This document shows, piece after piece, positions 33,658-41,310 of a DNA stretch of 45,519 bases. The translations under genes were made by a program, and so were the position numbers. The stretch is from the NCBI RefSeq assembly GCF_017471675.1, contig NZ_JAFUSK010000091.1, forward strand, positions 1 through 45,519, written 5' to 3'. The stretch comes from Pseudobutyrivibrio sp. Lineage in GTDB: Bacteria > Bacillota > Clostridia > Lachnospirales > Lachnospiraceae. Below the pieces are notes generated by a model. It worked only from the letters and a program-made list of their open reading frames with translations. It was not told where the DNA came from and did no database searches. Within the stretch, counting starts at the first letter, position 1; every line of letters starts with the position of its first letter.

Positions 33658-35235
33658 TTATAGTGTTACAGATACTACGTGGTCGTACCAAGTACCTTTT
33701 TCACCTAAAATTGCTAAATCAAAATCCTTATCAAGTGCCTCAACAGGAACATCAAATCCATTAACTGTTTCTGTTGTTCCATCAGAATATGTTACCTCAT
33801 CCTTTGTAGGCTGAAGCCAGTTAGCCTTGTCGCTTTCAGCATCAGCTGCTTTACCTACATAGAGGTTTACAATCTTATCAGATACAAGCGAGATATGAAT
33901 TGTCATCTTGCCATCTTTAACAGTAAGCTCACCCTTGCCATTCTTTGCTTCGTTCACATGGAACATGCTGCTATCTGTTGTAAACTTTGCTTCGTAAGTT
34001 TCGCCTTCCTTAAGCTCATCTGTATGTGCAACTTCTGCAGGCTTAACACCAGTAGCCTCTGATGTATGTGCTACATAAATAGCCTGAACATCTGCAATCT
34101 CACCAAGACCTGCAATCTGGCACTCAACTGATTCAAAAGCACCATCAGCTTCAAACATAGACTTCCAAGAATCCTCTTCATCACCAGCCATATCGTTGTT
34201 AGCGTGGTCACCAGCAACTACCATAAGTGGACGAAGGATTACCTTCTTATATCCAGCCTCCTTAACAGCCTCGATAATGTTCTCACAAGCTGTCTCCTCT
34301 GGCTCACCCTCTACTGTACCGATGAATACGTTCTTGTAACCAAGCTTATCCATCTGTGTCTGCATCTGGCTGTATGTAACCTTTGCAGTGTGGCTTGTAC
34401 CATGACCCATAAATACAAATGCTGTAGAATCATCAGCTGCAGCATCAAGTGAATCAAAGCCTGCTGTCTTAACAGCCTCTGCTGTAATTGCCTTTGCAAC
34501 TGTTTCCTTATCACTGTTTACTGCACTAGCGTCTGCACCAACTTCTCCAAGTAATGGCTCAGCGATCTTTACACTTTCAAACTTATCAGCGTACTCATTT
34601 ACCGCCTCTGTTAATTCATCGTACTCAGCACCATGCATTAAATGAGTTGGCTGAACTACCAAATTCTTCACCCCGTTTGCAACAGCTCTATCTAAAGCCT
34701 GTTGCATGTTATCAATCTTCTCCTCATCACGAGCCTGGATATGATTGATAATAATCTGTGCTGTGAAAGCTCGTCTTACAGACCACTCTGGATATGCAGC
34801 TGCGATTGCCTTTTCTACACCACCGATATCAGCAACACGGCTATCATTAAATGATGTACCAAAGCTTACTACAAGAATCTCATTCTCACCAATTTCGTCC
34901 TGGTTTAATGGGTCATCCTTAGATGCATCACCTGTATCTCTTCCAAAATAATCAGGATCAGCAAATTCACCCTCAACCAATTCCTTTTGAGCATCGCTAA
35001 GTGCGTCCCATGCTTCCTTAGCAGCCTTGCACTGCTCATCTGTCTTATCTGTACGCTCCTGTACATAGATAGCATCGATTAATGCTGCACAATTATCTGC
35101 CATAGCCTGATCATCCACCTCAGTCTCAGCCTCTACAGCTGTATCTACTGTTTCTTCTGATTTTGTTCCACATGCTGCAAACATCATTGTGGCACTTAGC
35201 ATTAAAGCCAAGCTTGTAACTAATTTCTTCTTCAT
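33658..35235 (-). CDS. cbiK: CbiK-type cobaltochelatase as an extracytoplasmic lipoprotein
   Basis: This 525-aa protein has a signal peptide with lipobox FAAC and Cys22, then a short helical region, then a CbiK chelatase domain (about 120-400), then a beta-rich C-terminal domain. The chelatase part has ILVVSFGTSF, THLMHGAEYDE, FMGHGTSH and VVAGDHANND, holding the His residues used for metal insertion into sirohydrochlorin. Usual CbiK proteins have about 260-300 residues and no lipid anchor. The frame opens at 35256, but the ATG at 35235 has AGGAGG upstream. It is the first gene after the B12 riboswitch. A secreted chelatase must either meet its tetrapyrrole outside or have another role such as metal or tetrapyrrole capture. 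Confidence 0.85.
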   Translation of the reverse strand: MKKKLVTSLALMLSATMMFAACGTKSEETVDTAVEAETEVDDQAMADNCAALIDAIYVQERTDKTDEQCKAAKEAWDALSDAQKELVEGEFADPDYFGRDTGDASKDDPLNQDEIGENEILVVSFGTSFNDSRVADIGGVEKAIAAAYPEWSVRRAFTAQIIINHIQARDEEKIDNMQQALDRAVANGVKNLVVQPTHLMHGAEYDELTEAVNEYADKFESVKIAEPLLGEVGADASAVNSDKETVAKAITAEAVKTAGFDSLDAAADDSTAFVFMGHGTSHTAKVTYSQMQTQMDKLGYKNVFIGTVEGEPEETACENIIEAVKEAGYKKVILRPLMVVAGDHANNDMAGDEEDSWKSMFEADGAFESVECQIAGLGEIADVQAIYVAHTSEATGVKPAEVAHTDELKEGETYEAKFTTDSSMFHVNEAKNGKGELTVKDGKMTIHISLVSDKIVNLYVGKAADAESDKANWLQPTKDEVTYSDGTTETVNGFDVPVEALDKDFDLAILGEKGTWYDHVVSVTL

Positions 35236-35277
35236 GTTAATCCTCCTAAAATTCATTTGGTAATTTTGACACGAGAA

Positions 35278-35307
35278 ATAAAAAGACTGCTATTAAATAG
35301 CAGTCTC
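35278..35307 (-). terminator. Terminator of the cobalamin riboswitch expression platform
   Basis: Minus strand AGACTGCTATT/AATAGCAGTCT stem followed by TTTTTATTT, between the riboswitch aptamer and cbiK. It should stop transcription of the whole operon when cobalamin is bound. Confidence 0.88.
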
Positions 35308-35377
35308 TAAAATCAAAGCTTGGCACATAAAAACCTAAAATGCGTTTTGCTAATCTGATTCGAGTTCCGCAAATCAA

Positions 35378-35548
35378 AATTACCTGATATAGGCAGGTCT
35401 CCTGACTTCGATCATCATTTGCACTCTCTTCCCAAGACTAGCTCAGTGATATGAGTACAAACTCCCTAACACAGTGACGGCTTCGCTCTGGATTCTCACC
35501 AGATTCCCTTTTCACCTATGCAAATTAATATTCCATAGGCACCTAAAT
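35378..35548 (-). ncRNA. Cobalamin (B12) riboswitch
   Basis: On the minus strand the leader has the conserved B12 box AGTCAGGAGACCTGCC (35407-35392), an upstream AGGTGCC start, the GGGAATCTGGTGAGAATCC block and GCCGTCACTGTG. These come in the right order and spacing for the cobalamin aptamer. It is followed by an intrinsic terminator at 35278-35307, so control is by transcription termination. It should regulate the chelatase, importer and synthesis genes down to cobD. The space 35257-35603 holds only this leader and its promoter. Confidence 0.95.
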
Positions 35549-35571
35549 CATATTTTTAAATTTCGTAAAAG

Positions 35572-35600
35572 AACATACCACATTTATCAAATACTGTCAA
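35572..35600 (-). promoter_or_regulatory. Promoter of the cobalamin operon
   Basis: Minus strand perfect TTGACA (35600-35595), a 17-base spacer and TATGTT (35577-35572). It starts transcription about 20 bases before the riboswitch aptamer. The -35 box nearly touches the stop codon of the upstream EAL gene. Confidence 0.8.
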
Positions 35601-35603
35601 ACC

Positions 35604-37766
35604 CTAGTCCCCACTACTTACAGCCACAATAACAACTTCAAAGGCTTCATATCCGTATACAGGATTTTTGCTAATTTTTCTAATGAATAAATTCATTATC
35701 AATCCTTCTATTTTTAGGTTCTCAACAATTGCCCATTTATTAATTTTATTACATGTTTTTATAACATCTAAGAAGTCTTTTTCTGGCGGACGTTTTTGCT
35801 TGATTAATTCATGTCCCAAATCAATCTCATCTAGATAGTCAACTTTCAGCATAAACTCAGCAAAGGTTCTGTTGTAACGCACTATATAAACATCTTCACC
35901 TCTTAATTCAAGCACACCTGTAGGAAGCTGTCCAAAGAATTCATCAGCTTTCCAATTGTAATCCTCATTGACAAGTGGTTCTACTAAATTAGCCCTACTT
36001 ATAGCTTCGTAATAGTCATTTTCTTTATAATCTTCAATTCTATTACCAACCTTAGCATTACAAATAGCATACCATTCTGCAAGAGGTATTGGCTTTGCAA
36101 ATAAAAATCCCTGCATCTTGCTACATCCAATTTCTCGTAAGAATTTCACCTGTTCTATGGTTTCTACACCTTCAACAACTGTATCTAATCCAAGCTTGGT
36201 AGCCATCTGAATTAATTCCTGCAATATGATATGATTCTTCTTTGACATATCAAATTCACGCATGAATTTCATGTCAAATTTAATCAAATCAAAATCAAAC
36301 TTCTGTAAGGTATTAAGTGATGAGTATCCACTTCCAAAATCATCCATCCACACCTTAAAGCCTGCTTCATGGAATCTACGAATCTGGGTGGCAACAAAAT
36401 CACTATCAAGGCTTGATACACTTTCTGTTATTTCAATGGTAATCATGTCAGGTGTAATGGTTGATGCCTTTACCCTCTTATTTATTTCTTCTACTATATC
36501 GCAAAGTTCAAAATCGTATTTTGATAGATTAATAGAAACCGGCACAATAGGTAAATTCCTTTCAGCCACTTCCTCTAAATCCCTTAATACGCAATCAAGG
36601 ATATATAAATCAAGCTTATGTATAAGCTTTGAATCCTCTAATACATAGATAAAATGGTTTGGAGGTATTAATCCTCTGGTAGGGTCTATCCACCTGGCAA
36701 GAGCCTCTTCGTCGCACACTAATCCATTAACAGATCTTATCAGCTGTTGATAGTATGGCTGAATCCAGCCCTCTTCCATTGCCTTTTCAAAATTATTAAT
36801 TACATATTCAAAGTGAGTTGCTGCAGCATGAGTGTTCTCATCATAGTAGGCGAACTTGGAAACATATGCTCCCTTTTCCTTATCGCTGACAATCTTTGCC
36901 CTATCACACGCACTAGAGGCTGTAACATCTTCAAACTCCATGGAATATATGCCCACGTGTACTGGCAATGTTTTACCATCATTGGCGGACTTAATATCTT
37001 CAAATATTTCATGGAGAATTTCTTCAATTCCTTCCATCTCAGCAAATACAGCAAAATGATCCTGACCCATTCTTCCGCAATCTTCATTGGAGAAATACTT
37101 TTTCAGAATCATACTAAAGGCAACCAGTAGATTGTCCCCTTCTCTCAGACCATATTTTTCATTAAAGAATTTCATACCTGTAAGGTCAAAAAATACTATT
37201 CCAGGGGTACATCCCTTTTTATAAATAGCTTCTTTTCCTGCATCAGCAAGAGTAAGAAAATATGACATATTTGGTAGACCTGTTAATGTGTCATAGAAAT
37301 TATCACGGATAAGACTTTCCTTAGTCATTAACTCCTTAAAATTAGAAGCAAGCTTTTCTGTAAGTGGATTTTCACAATCCTCTCCTATACCCTCAAGCAT
37401 ATATATAGTGGTAGAAAGCATTATTCCATTTTCAGTAAAGAAATGACTGCCATGAGAATGAATAATTACATAATCCCCTGTTAAATGAGATTTAGTCCTG
37501 TAAACGCAGTCAAAGGAATCTCCGCCAGAAGCAAATTTAAGGGCAGCATCAGCCACCCTGGCTTTATCATCTGGATGGGTGTCACGATACATATCGTTAT
37601 CTAAAATCCTAATCACTTCATCCCGCTTAACTCCCATCATATTGCATAGTCCATCTGTAACAAGAAGTGTTACCACCCTCTTATCAATAAACTGGTATAT
37701 AGCCATTGGGATATTAAGCTTCTCAAGTACCATTCTTTCGTTATCGCCAAATTCGTATCTGACCAT
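35604..37766 (-). CDS. PAS-GGDEF-EAL protein, probable c-di-GMP phosphodiesterase
   Basis: This 720-aa soluble protein has an N-terminal PAS-like domain (about 15-125), a GGDEF domain (about 155-315), an EAL domain (about 325-575) and a second PAS-like part at the end (about 595-720). The cyclase signature reads GQDHF, so synthesis of c-di-GMP is unlikely. The EAL part is intact: EEALARW, INLSKYDF, EITES, DDFGSGYSS, KFD and EGVET. It should degrade c-di-GMP in response to signals read by its PAS domains. The start ATG follows GGAGG at eight bases. The stop is just before the cobalamin promoter and no terminator is seen between. Confidence 0.9.
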   Translation of the reverse strand: MVRYEFGDNERMVLEKLNIPMAIYQFIDKRVVTLLVTDGLCNMMGVKRDEVIRILDNDMYRDTHPDDKARVADAALKFASGGDSFDCVYRTKSHLTGDYVIIHSHGSHFFTENGIMLSTTIYMLEGIGEDCENPLTEKLASNFKELMTKESLIRDNFYDTLTGLPNMSYFLTLADAGKEAIYKKGCTPGIVFFDLTGMKFFNEKYGLREGDNLLVAFSMILKKYFSNEDCGRMGQDHFAVFAEMEGIEEILHEIFEDIKSANDGKTLPVHVGIYSMEFEDVTASSACDRAKIVSDKEKGAYVSKFAYYDENTHAAATHFEYVINNFEKAMEEGWIQPYYQQLIRSVNGLVCDEEALARWIDPTRGLIPPNHFIYVLEDSKLIHKLDLYILDCVLRDLEEVAERNLPIVPVSINLSKYDFELCDIVEEINKRVKASTITPDMITIEITESVSSLDSDFVATQIRRFHEAGFKVWMDDFGSGYSSLNTLQKFDFDLIKFDMKFMREFDMSKKNHIILQELIQMATKLGLDTVVEGVETIEQVKFLREIGCSKMQGFLFAKPIPLAEWYAICNAKVGNRIEDYKENDYYEAISRANLVEPLVNEDYNWKADEFFGQLPTGVLELRGEDVYIVRYNRTFAEFMLKVDYLDEIDLGHELIKQKRPPEKDFLDVIKTCNKINKWAIVENLKIEGLIMNLFIRKISKNPVYGYEAFEVVIVAVSSGD

Positions 37767-37847
37767 ATTTTCATCCTCCGTGAATGTTTTCAGGTCACCT
37801 CATGATGCGTCTATTTAACTATAATCAAAACCTATGAATTTTCTGTT

Positions 37848-37874
37848 AAAAAAATGTATTTAGCCTTTTAAATA
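37848..37874 (-). terminator. Weak AT-rich terminator at the end of the argS-tet operon
   Basis: Minus strand TATTTA/TAAATA stem around a 6-nt loop followed by CATTTTTTTAA, directly after the YacP part. The stem is short and only A/T, so the call is tentative. Confidence 0.4.
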
Positions 37875-37876
37875 GT

Positions 37877-38245
37877 TTATTTTATGTTATAGCTTTCTCT
37901 TAGTTCCTTTGCCTTTCGCTCCACTTCTTCTATAAAATCTCTTGATGAAAAAAGTCTAGCTCCAGCCCCTCTGATAATAACCTGTTCCAAGCCATCAGAA
38001 GTTACTACTGTAATATCATATTTTTTACCATGCTCATGGGTAAAACGCTCTATGTATGCATCAGCAGTTTGGGCTTCTGCAGTGAATACCTGATGAATAT
38101 TAAGATAGTCCGATGCTGTCACCTCATGCCCTTTTACCTTATAAGCATCAAATACAGCAATCACCTCATAATCAGTCATGGCTTTGTAGTTACTAAGTAT
38201 ATCAAGTAGTTTTCCTCTTGCTCCGTCTAAGTTTACATCTAACAC
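37877..38245 (-). CDS. YacP/NYN RNase-like domain, cut off from the TetM-like protein by an amber codon
   Basis: These 122 codons continue in the same frame after the TAG at 38255 and encode the body of a YacP-type NYN domain: DGARGKLLDILSNY, VIAVFDAYKVKG, VFTAEAQTADAYIE, TVVTSDGLEQ. The first strand of that domain, YLLVDGYNLIYAWP, is at the end of the upstream protein. So this is the rest of a fused domain. The only near start is a GTG with a poor AAAGAA before it; separate translation would lack the first catalytic Asp. It is either a fragment after a recent nonsense mutation or is made by readthrough. Confidence 0.8.
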   Translation of the reverse strand: MLDVNLDGARGKLLDILSNYKAMTDYEVIAVFDAYKVKGHEVTASDYLNIHQVFTAEAQTADAYIERFTHEHGKKYDITVVTSDGLEQVIIRGAGARLFSSRDFIEEVERKAKELRESYNIK

Positions 38246-38254
38246 TTCTTTAAG

Positions 38255-38257
38255 CTA
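38255..38257 (-). other. In-frame amber codon between the GTPase and the YacP domain
   Basis: The codons around it read GCA TGG CCT TAG CTT AAA GAA. Bacillus YacP has AWPQLK at the same place, so TAG replaces a Gln (CAG) or Glu (GAG) codon by one base change. The frame is open for 126 codons after it and the domain sequence is well kept. Confidence 0.85.
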
Positions 38258-40444
38258 AGGCCATGCATAGATAAGATTGTAGCCATCCACAAGAAGATAC
38301 TTCTGCCTTGGCTTAACCTCCTTTGGTGCAGTATACACGTAATCCGAATCCACTCTCCTTGGTCTTGTAGAATCCCCATAATGCCAGCCCTTCTTAGGAT
38401 TCTTACCATGATTACTATGTGTAGCCTGCCTTAAGATACTGTCTATCTCATCAGGATCTAACCATTCGTCCACGCTGTGATTCATTCGCTTTGAGTTGAT
38501 TGGAATATTCATATCTATATCCTTATCAACTGCATTTTCAATACATGGTACATGACACTTATCCTTTACCTCATACCATGGTACGATAACCCCAGCCCCG
38601 TGAGAGCAGAATACTGAATCCGCCGGATTATCTATATCCGCTTCAGGATTATAATTAGAGCTTGCAATTACCTCTTCACTATTTTTGCATTTATCGTAGT
38701 GTGCATTGCTTAAAGTAATTCGACCCATGCCCTTTGTAAATGTCACAAGACTGGCCTGATAATTTCTGATTGCAACAGCCGGTGCCTGACCTGTGATTTT
38801 GGAATCGCCGCCTAAATCCTCTGGTGCATCAAAGCTTCCACCCATATTTTCAATATCAGTCATAACTCGTCCTATTTGAGTGGATGGTAATACTATTTCA
38901 AAATCAAAATATGGCTCTAAAATCTCTGTGCCAACCTCCATAAGACCTTGCCTGATAGCTCTGTAAGTGGCTTCTCTAAAATCACCGCCTTCTGTATGTT
39001 TAATATGGGCTCTACCTCCCACTATAGTAAACCTAACATCTGTAAGTGGAGCGCCTATTGCAGTTCCTAGATGTTCCCTTTCAAGGATGTGGGTAGTGAT
39101 TAATCTTTGCCAGTTAAGTGCCAAATCATCTGTAGAAACCTGGCTTTTAACTTCTATTCCGCTTCCAGTAGGAAGTGGCTCCATAAGAATATGGGCTTCT
39201 GCATAATGACGAAGAGGTTCAAAATGCCCTACCCCCTCCACTGGCTCCTTTATAGTTTCCTTGTAAAGTACCCCTGCCTCTGTAAACTTAGCCTTAATAC
39301 CAAGCTCTGTTTCGATACGTGTAAGTAAGATTTCTGTTTGAACCTCACCCATCAGGTTAAATGTAATTTCTTCCAAGGCCTCATTCCATTTTACATTTAA
39401 GGATGAATCCTCATCACCTAAAGCCATCAGCTTAGGGTATGCAAGACGAGGAATAGTATCATCCAAAAACTCAAGCTTATATTTAAGCACAGGAGTAATA
39501 TTTAGCTCCGGTCTGTTAGAAACTATCCCTAAGCCTTGTCCTGCAAATGTATTTTTAGGACCTACAAATGCCACAACATCACCAGCATTTGCTTCATCCA
39601 GTTGGGTGTATTTTGCCCCTGAATACAGGCGAATCTGATCTACCTTTTCACCATTTGATAGTGTATCCTTAACCTTTATTTTTCCTGAAGTAATTTTGAC
39701 AAAGGTAAGGCGACTGTCTCTTCCAAGGCTTTCTATCTTATAGATTTTAGCTCCAAATTCAGCCTCTTTCACATCTTCATTTTTCTTATTTTTATATTCA
39801 CTTAAGCCTTTAATAAAACTAAGCAATTCATCTACGCCTTGATTTTTCAAGGCTGAACCTTTAAAAACCGGGAACAATTCCCTATTAACTGTTAATTCGT
39901 ATATACGATTATCTGATAGAGTGTCTGTATCTAAGTATTCCTCCATTGCCTCTTCATTTGCCATAGCAATATCCTCAAGTGAGGTAAGCAAATGACAAGA
40001 GTTTGATATTTCTTTTAAAGCATTAAGACACATAGCCTCATCGAAGCCTGGCATATCAGTCTTGTTTATAAAGATAACTGTAGGTACATTATTCTTTTTT
40101 AGAAGGGAAAACAGTGTCTTAGTATGAGCCTGCACTCCATCTGTACCGCTAATAAGAAGAATAGCAAAATCAAGTGCCCAGATTGCACGCTCTGTTTCTG
40201 TGGCAAAATCCACATGCCCTGGAGTATCAAGAAGTGTTATCTTAGTTCCCTCATATTCAAATACTGCTGGCTTTGAAAATATAGTGATCCCCCTGTTTTT
40301 TTCCTGCTGATTTGTATCCAAAAAGGCGGACCCCTTGTCTACTCGACCAAGGTCCGCCAAAACTCCAGCGTTATATAAAATTGCTTCTGATAGTGTAGTC
40401 TTGCCTGCATCTACGTGAGCAAGAATTCCCCATGCCTCATTCAT
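38255..40444 (-). CDS. TetM-like ribosomal-protection GTPase homologue
   Basis: This 729-aa protein is an EF-G-like translation GTPase: AHVDAGKTT (9-17), DTPGHVDF near residue 73 and NKTDM near 127, followed by EF-G domains II to V. Its start resembles TetM and TetO, which remove tetracycline from the ribosome, but it is longer and ends with the first strand of a YacP domain, so a native translation role is as likely as resistance. Similar proteins with a C-terminal NYN domain are, as I recall, found in Lachnospiraceae chromosomes. The start overlaps the YitT stop by one base (TAATG) in an operon of translation genes. There is no sign of transfer around it. Confidence 0.85.
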   Translation of the reverse strand: MNEAWGILAHVDAGKTTLSEAILYNAGVLADLGRVDKGSAFLDTNQQEKNRGITIFSKPAVFEYEGTKITLLDTPGHVDFATETERAIWALDFAILLISGTDGVQAHTKTLFSLLKKNNVPTVIFINKTDMPGFDEAMCLNALKEISNSCHLLTSLEDIAMANEEAMEEYLDTDTLSDNRIYELTVNRELFPVFKGSALKNQGVDELLSFIKGLSEYKNKKNEDVKEAEFGAKIYKIESLGRDSRLTFVKITSGKIKVKDTLSNGEKVDQIRLYSGAKYTQLDEANAGDVVAFVGPKNTFAGQGLGIVSNRPELNITPVLKYKLEFLDDTIPRLAYPKLMALGDEDSSLNVKWNEALEEITFNLMGEVQTEILLTRIETELGIKAKFTEAGVLYKETIKEPVEGVGHFEPLRHYAEAHILMEPLPTGSGIEVKSQVSTDDLALNWQRLITTHILEREHLGTAIGAPLTDVRFTIVGGRAHIKHTEGGDFREATYRAIRQGLMEVGTEILEPYFDFEIVLPSTQIGRVMTDIENMGGSFDAPEDLGGDSKITGQAPAVAIRNYQASLVTFTKGMGRITLSNAHYDKCKNSEEVIASSNYNPEADIDNPADSVFCSHGAGVIVPWYEVKDKCHVPCIENAVDKDIDMNIPINSKRMNHSVDEWLDPDEIDSILRQATHSNHGKNPKKGWHYGDSTRPRRVDSDYVYTAPKEVKPRQKYLLVDGYNLIYAWP

Positions 40445-41310
40445 TAATTGTATCCTCTAAAGCCTTTTCCTATAATTTCGCTACTGTTTGTAATCGCAAT
40501 AAATGCTCCAGGCTGATTGCGTCTGATAAAGTTCTTAAGCTCCACTGCCTGCTGACGCTTAAGAATTGTAAGAATAACTGTCTTTTCAGTGTGACCATAA
40601 GCTCCCTCAGCCTTGTACACTGTAGCCCCTTTGCCTAAATCATTCATAATATAATCTACTATAGGCTCAGGATTTGTACAGATTATTGTAAAATACTTGG
40701 CAAGATTGATGTTTTCTATTGTCTCATCAACTACCAGTGATTTTGCAAGAAGACCTACAAGGGAGAACAATCCTGTTTCAACATTAAATACTAAGCATGC
40801 CAAAATAACGATAATAACATCTGACATAAAAAGTGCTGTACCAATATCTACCTTAGTGTATTTCTTAAGTACCATGGCAACTATATCTGTTCCACCACTA
40901 GATGCACCTAAGTTAAAAAATACTGCAGATGCAAAGGCAGGAAGTGCTATGGCAAACATAAGCTCAAGCACTGGCTGGCTGGTAAGTGGCCCATTCATAG
41001 GAGCAATCTTCTCTAAGATGCTAGGTCCAAAAGAAACAAGCAGTGTAATATATGTTGTCTTAATTCCAAAGGATTTGCCAAAGGTAACAAATCCCAAAAT
41101 AAGCAAAATAATATTAATCACCAGGTTAATATAGCCAGGTGTATGAGGTAGTAGCTGTGCTAATACAATAGAAAGACCACTAACTCCACCAAAAGAAAAA
41201 TGGTTTGGGAATTTAAAGAAATATATTCCAATTACCATTACCGCAGATGCTATGGTAAACATAAGATATTCATATATGTCTTGTTTATGTCTGTAAATTT
41301 TATGTATCAT
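40444..41310 (-). CDS. YitT-family membrane protein (DUF161/DUF2179)
   Basis: This 288-aa protein has about five or six membrane segments (residues 15-215) with FPNHFSFGGVSGLSIVL and SSGGTDIVA, and a C-terminal soluble DUF2179 domain (about 220-285) with ILTILKRQQ. The family is widespread in Firmicutes and its transport role is not settled. It overlaps the rRNA methyltransferase gene by 11 bases and the TetM-like gene by one base. Confidence 0.88.
   Translation of the reverse strand: MIHKIYRHKQDIYEYLMFTIASAVMVIGIYFFKFPNHFSFGGVSGLSIVLAQLLPHTPGYINLVINIILLILGFVTFGKSFGIKTTYITLLVSFGPSILEKIAPMNGPLTSQPVLELMFAIALPAFASAVFFNLGASSGGTDIVAMVLKKYTKVDIGTALFMSDVIIVILACLVFNVETGLFSLVGLLAKSLVVDETIENINLAKYFTIICTNPEPIVDYIMNDLGKGATVYKAEGAYGHTEKTVILTILKRQQAVELKNFIRRNQPGAFIAITNSSEIIGKGFRGYN

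Noticed and set aside
38255-38257. Amber codon as a pyrrolysine codon
   Set aside because: YacP relatives have Gln or Glu at this place and no pyrrolysine or methylamine genes are near. A point mutation or readthrough is simpler.
38255-40444. A mobile tetracycline-resistance gene
   Set aside because: The gene sits in a tightly overlapping operon with argS and other housekeeping genes, with similar base composition and no integrase or transposase nearby. Chromosomal homologue is the better reading.
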